Source: Pseudomonas sp. JQ170C (GTDB lineage Bacteria; Pseudomonadota; Gammaproteobacteria; Pseudomonadales; Pseudomonadaceae). From it: a stretch of DNA of 64,000 nt. The stretch is taken from NCBI RefSeq assembly GCF_035581345.1, contig NZ_CP141608.1:2696501-2760500 (forward strand), in the 5' to 3' direction. Below are positions 63,015 to 64,000 of this stretch, in pieces (positions within the stretch are counted from its first letter, which is position 1; each line of letters opens with the position of its first letter). Position numbers and translations under genes: made by a program. A model generated the notes under the pieces. That model saw nothing but the letters and a program-made list of their open reading frames with translations. It did not search any database and was not told the origin of the DNA.

Positions 63015-63482
63015 ATGAACATTCCCGCTTTGACGACCCGTCGGCTGCTGCCGAGCGACCTTGAAATGATCTGCACGCATCGCCAAGCGATGTTCCTGGA
63101 AGCGGGCGGTGACCCTGCGCAGTTGCGGCTGATGAGCGAACACTTCCGGCCCTGGCTCGAACCACGCCTGCGCGATGGCCGCTACTTCGGCTTTGCCTTG
63201 ATGGACGCCCACCAGGCTGTGGCGGCGATCGGCCTGATGTCCCTCGATTGGCCACCGCATCCCTCTCACCCGACCCAAGGTGAGCGGGGTTACGTGCTCA
63301 ACGTGTTTATCGAGCCTGCCTACCGGCGTCGGGGCCTGGCCACAGCATTGATGCAACTGGCGCAGGCTGAATTCACTCAGCGCGGCATCAGCTTCGCCGT
63401 ACTGCACGCGACCGAGGCGGGCAGGCCGGTGTATGAAGGGCTGGGGTGGAGGCCGACGGCGGAAATGGCGAAGGCGTTCTGA
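63015..63482 (+). CDS. GNAT-family N-acetyltransferase
   Basis: A 155-residue GNAT protein (ALTTRRLLPSDLEMICTHRQ, YVLNVFIEPAYRRRGLATAL with the acetyl-CoA loop RRRGLA, FAVLHATEAGRPVYEGLGW). It would acetylate a small molecule or protein amine; the substrate is unknown. ATG 63015 is preferred because it begins the GNAT fold, but no ribosome site is strong. The gene is bracketed by duplicated REP elements. Confidence 0.88.
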   Translation: MNIPALTTRRLLPSDLEMICTHRQAMFLEAGGDPAQLRLMSEHFRPWLEPRLRDGRYFGFALMDAHQAVAAIGLMSLDWPPHPSHPTQGERGYVLNVFIEPAYRRRGLATALMQLAQAEFTQRGISFAVLHATEAGRPVYEGLGWRPTAEMAKAF

Positions 63483-63532
63483 GCACCTGCCGGGTAATCC
63501 CCGCCCAGCGCCGGACCTTCTGACACCCCCCG

Positions 63533-63604
63533 GTAGGAGCGGGCTTGCCCCGCGATAGCGATCTGCCTGACCCACCGCTATCGCGGGGCAAGCCCGCTCC
63601 TACA
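63533..63604. repeat. REP inverted pair after the GNAT gene
   Basis: A REP pair with perfect arms (GTAGGAGCGGGCTTGCCCCG and complement) around GATCTGCCTGACCCACC. It is preceded by a copy of the last bases of the cysteine hydrolase gene (63494-63532), so the whole segment is duplicated from 62818-62926 or the reverse. Confidence 0.92.
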
Positions 63605-63695
63605 GCCGTTGGTCGAGGATCGACAGGTGATGTCGATTCCACCGCCGCCAGTTCGACTACTTCGCAGACCACCCCCCACTGCAGGAGTAATCACC

Positions 63696-64000
63696 ATGGC
63701 TTACGTCGAAGGTTTTGTAATCGCAGTCCCCACCGCCAACCGCGATGTATTCAAGGAGCACGCCGAAAAAGCAGCCGTCGTGTTCAAGGAGGCCGGCGCC
63801 CTGAAGGTCATCGAGTGCTGGGGCGATGATGTGCCGGACGGTAAGGTCACTTCGTTCCCGATGGCGGTGAAGTGCAAGCCCGATGAAACGGTGGTGTTTT
63901 CCTGGATTCTCTGGCCTTCGCGAGAAGCGCGTGATGCCGGGTTCAAACAGGTGATGGAAGATCCGCGCTTGCAGCCGGACAAGAATCCGATGCCGTTCGA
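63696..64000 (+). CDS. DUF1428 family protein (3' truncated by window)
   Basis: ATG 63696 with AGGAG upstream opens a frame that runs to the window end (101 complete codons): MAYVEGFVIAVPTANRDVFK, VFKEAGALKVIECWGDDVPD, SWILWPSREARDAGFKQVM. This is the DUF1428 family of small dimeric alpha/beta-barrel proteins (about 117 residues), so only about 15 residues are missing. Function is unknown; members resemble small monooxygenase-like barrels. Confidence 0.88.
   Translation, partial: MAYVEGFVIAVPTANRDVFKEHAEKAAVVFKEAGALKVIECWGDDVPDGKVTSFPMAVKCKPDETVVFSWILWPSREARDAGFKQVMEDPRLQPDKNPMPF

Overview
The window looks like the chromosome of a fluorescent Pseudomonas, probably of the P. putida type. It is GC-rich, with dense operons and many LysR regulators. 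It carries OprD and phenol/MetA-type outer-membrane channels, phosphoglucomutase of the Pgm type, and many REP palindromes built on GTAGGAGCGGGCTTGCCCCG. No rRNA, tRNA, prophage, insertion sequence or CRISPR array was seen. The species call is inference from gene style and repeats.

Layout. 1-6189: a molybdenum-hydroxylase block: a truncated LysR gene, an XdhC-type chaperone, a MocA-type nucleotidyltransferase, a convergent LysR gene and a two-gene iorAB-like oxidoreductase with a Tat signal. 6323-27750: a large catabolic island. A MalT-like LuxR regulator precedes hyuA, hyuB, an M24 aminopeptidase, an outer-membrane channel, an Asp/Glu/hydantoin racemase, an MFS transporter and a tandem avidin-like protein. 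These are followed by HIT, M20 deacylase, DUF1028 and flavin reductase genes on the minus strand, and by an HpaB-type monooxygenase, a HutD-like protein, a Rid protein, a second DUF1028 protein and a BCCT transporter on the plus strand. A LysR gene closes it. 27941-30077: a LysR gene divergent from a quinone-oxidoreductase-like gene. 30078-31484: a gene-poor, repeat-rich spacer with a large inverted repeat.

31485-36711: an unrecognised protein translationally coupled to a degenerate MocR-type regulator, then two outer-membrane channel genes on the minus strand. 37030-46264: DNA repair and housekeeping genes: a VRR-NUC nuclease coupled to an iron-sulfur helicase with a Cas4-like nuclease domain, pgm, pirin and a UvrD-like helicase. 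46301-52197: NIPSNAP, then IclR-hutG-gltS with a clear operator, a LysE exporter and an MFS transporter. 52366-53106: four tandem REP-containing units of about 179 bp. 53173-64000: an alpha/beta hydrolase, a nucleotidyltransferase, a DUF2235 hydrolase with a LecA-like C-terminal domain, an efflux/redox operon with a divergent winged-helix-TPR regulator, a cysteine hydrolase behind a threonine-rich attenuator, a GNAT gene between duplicated REP elements, and a DUF1428 gene cut by the window end.

How the genes may work together. The island at 6323-27750 resembles, in logic but not in homology, the Rut pyrimidine pathway: a two-component flavin monooxygenase, a Rid protein and hydrolases. To these it adds ATP-dependent hydantoinase/oxoprolinase subunits, a racemase, a HutD-like protein and an avidin-fold protein whose first domain keeps residues that bind the ureido group in streptavidin. 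I infer oxidative and hydrolytic breakdown of a cyclic ureide, lactam or imidazole-derived N-heterocycle. The substrate cannot be read from sequence. The island and the threonine-rich attenuator at 62126-62291 are the most interesting parts of the window.
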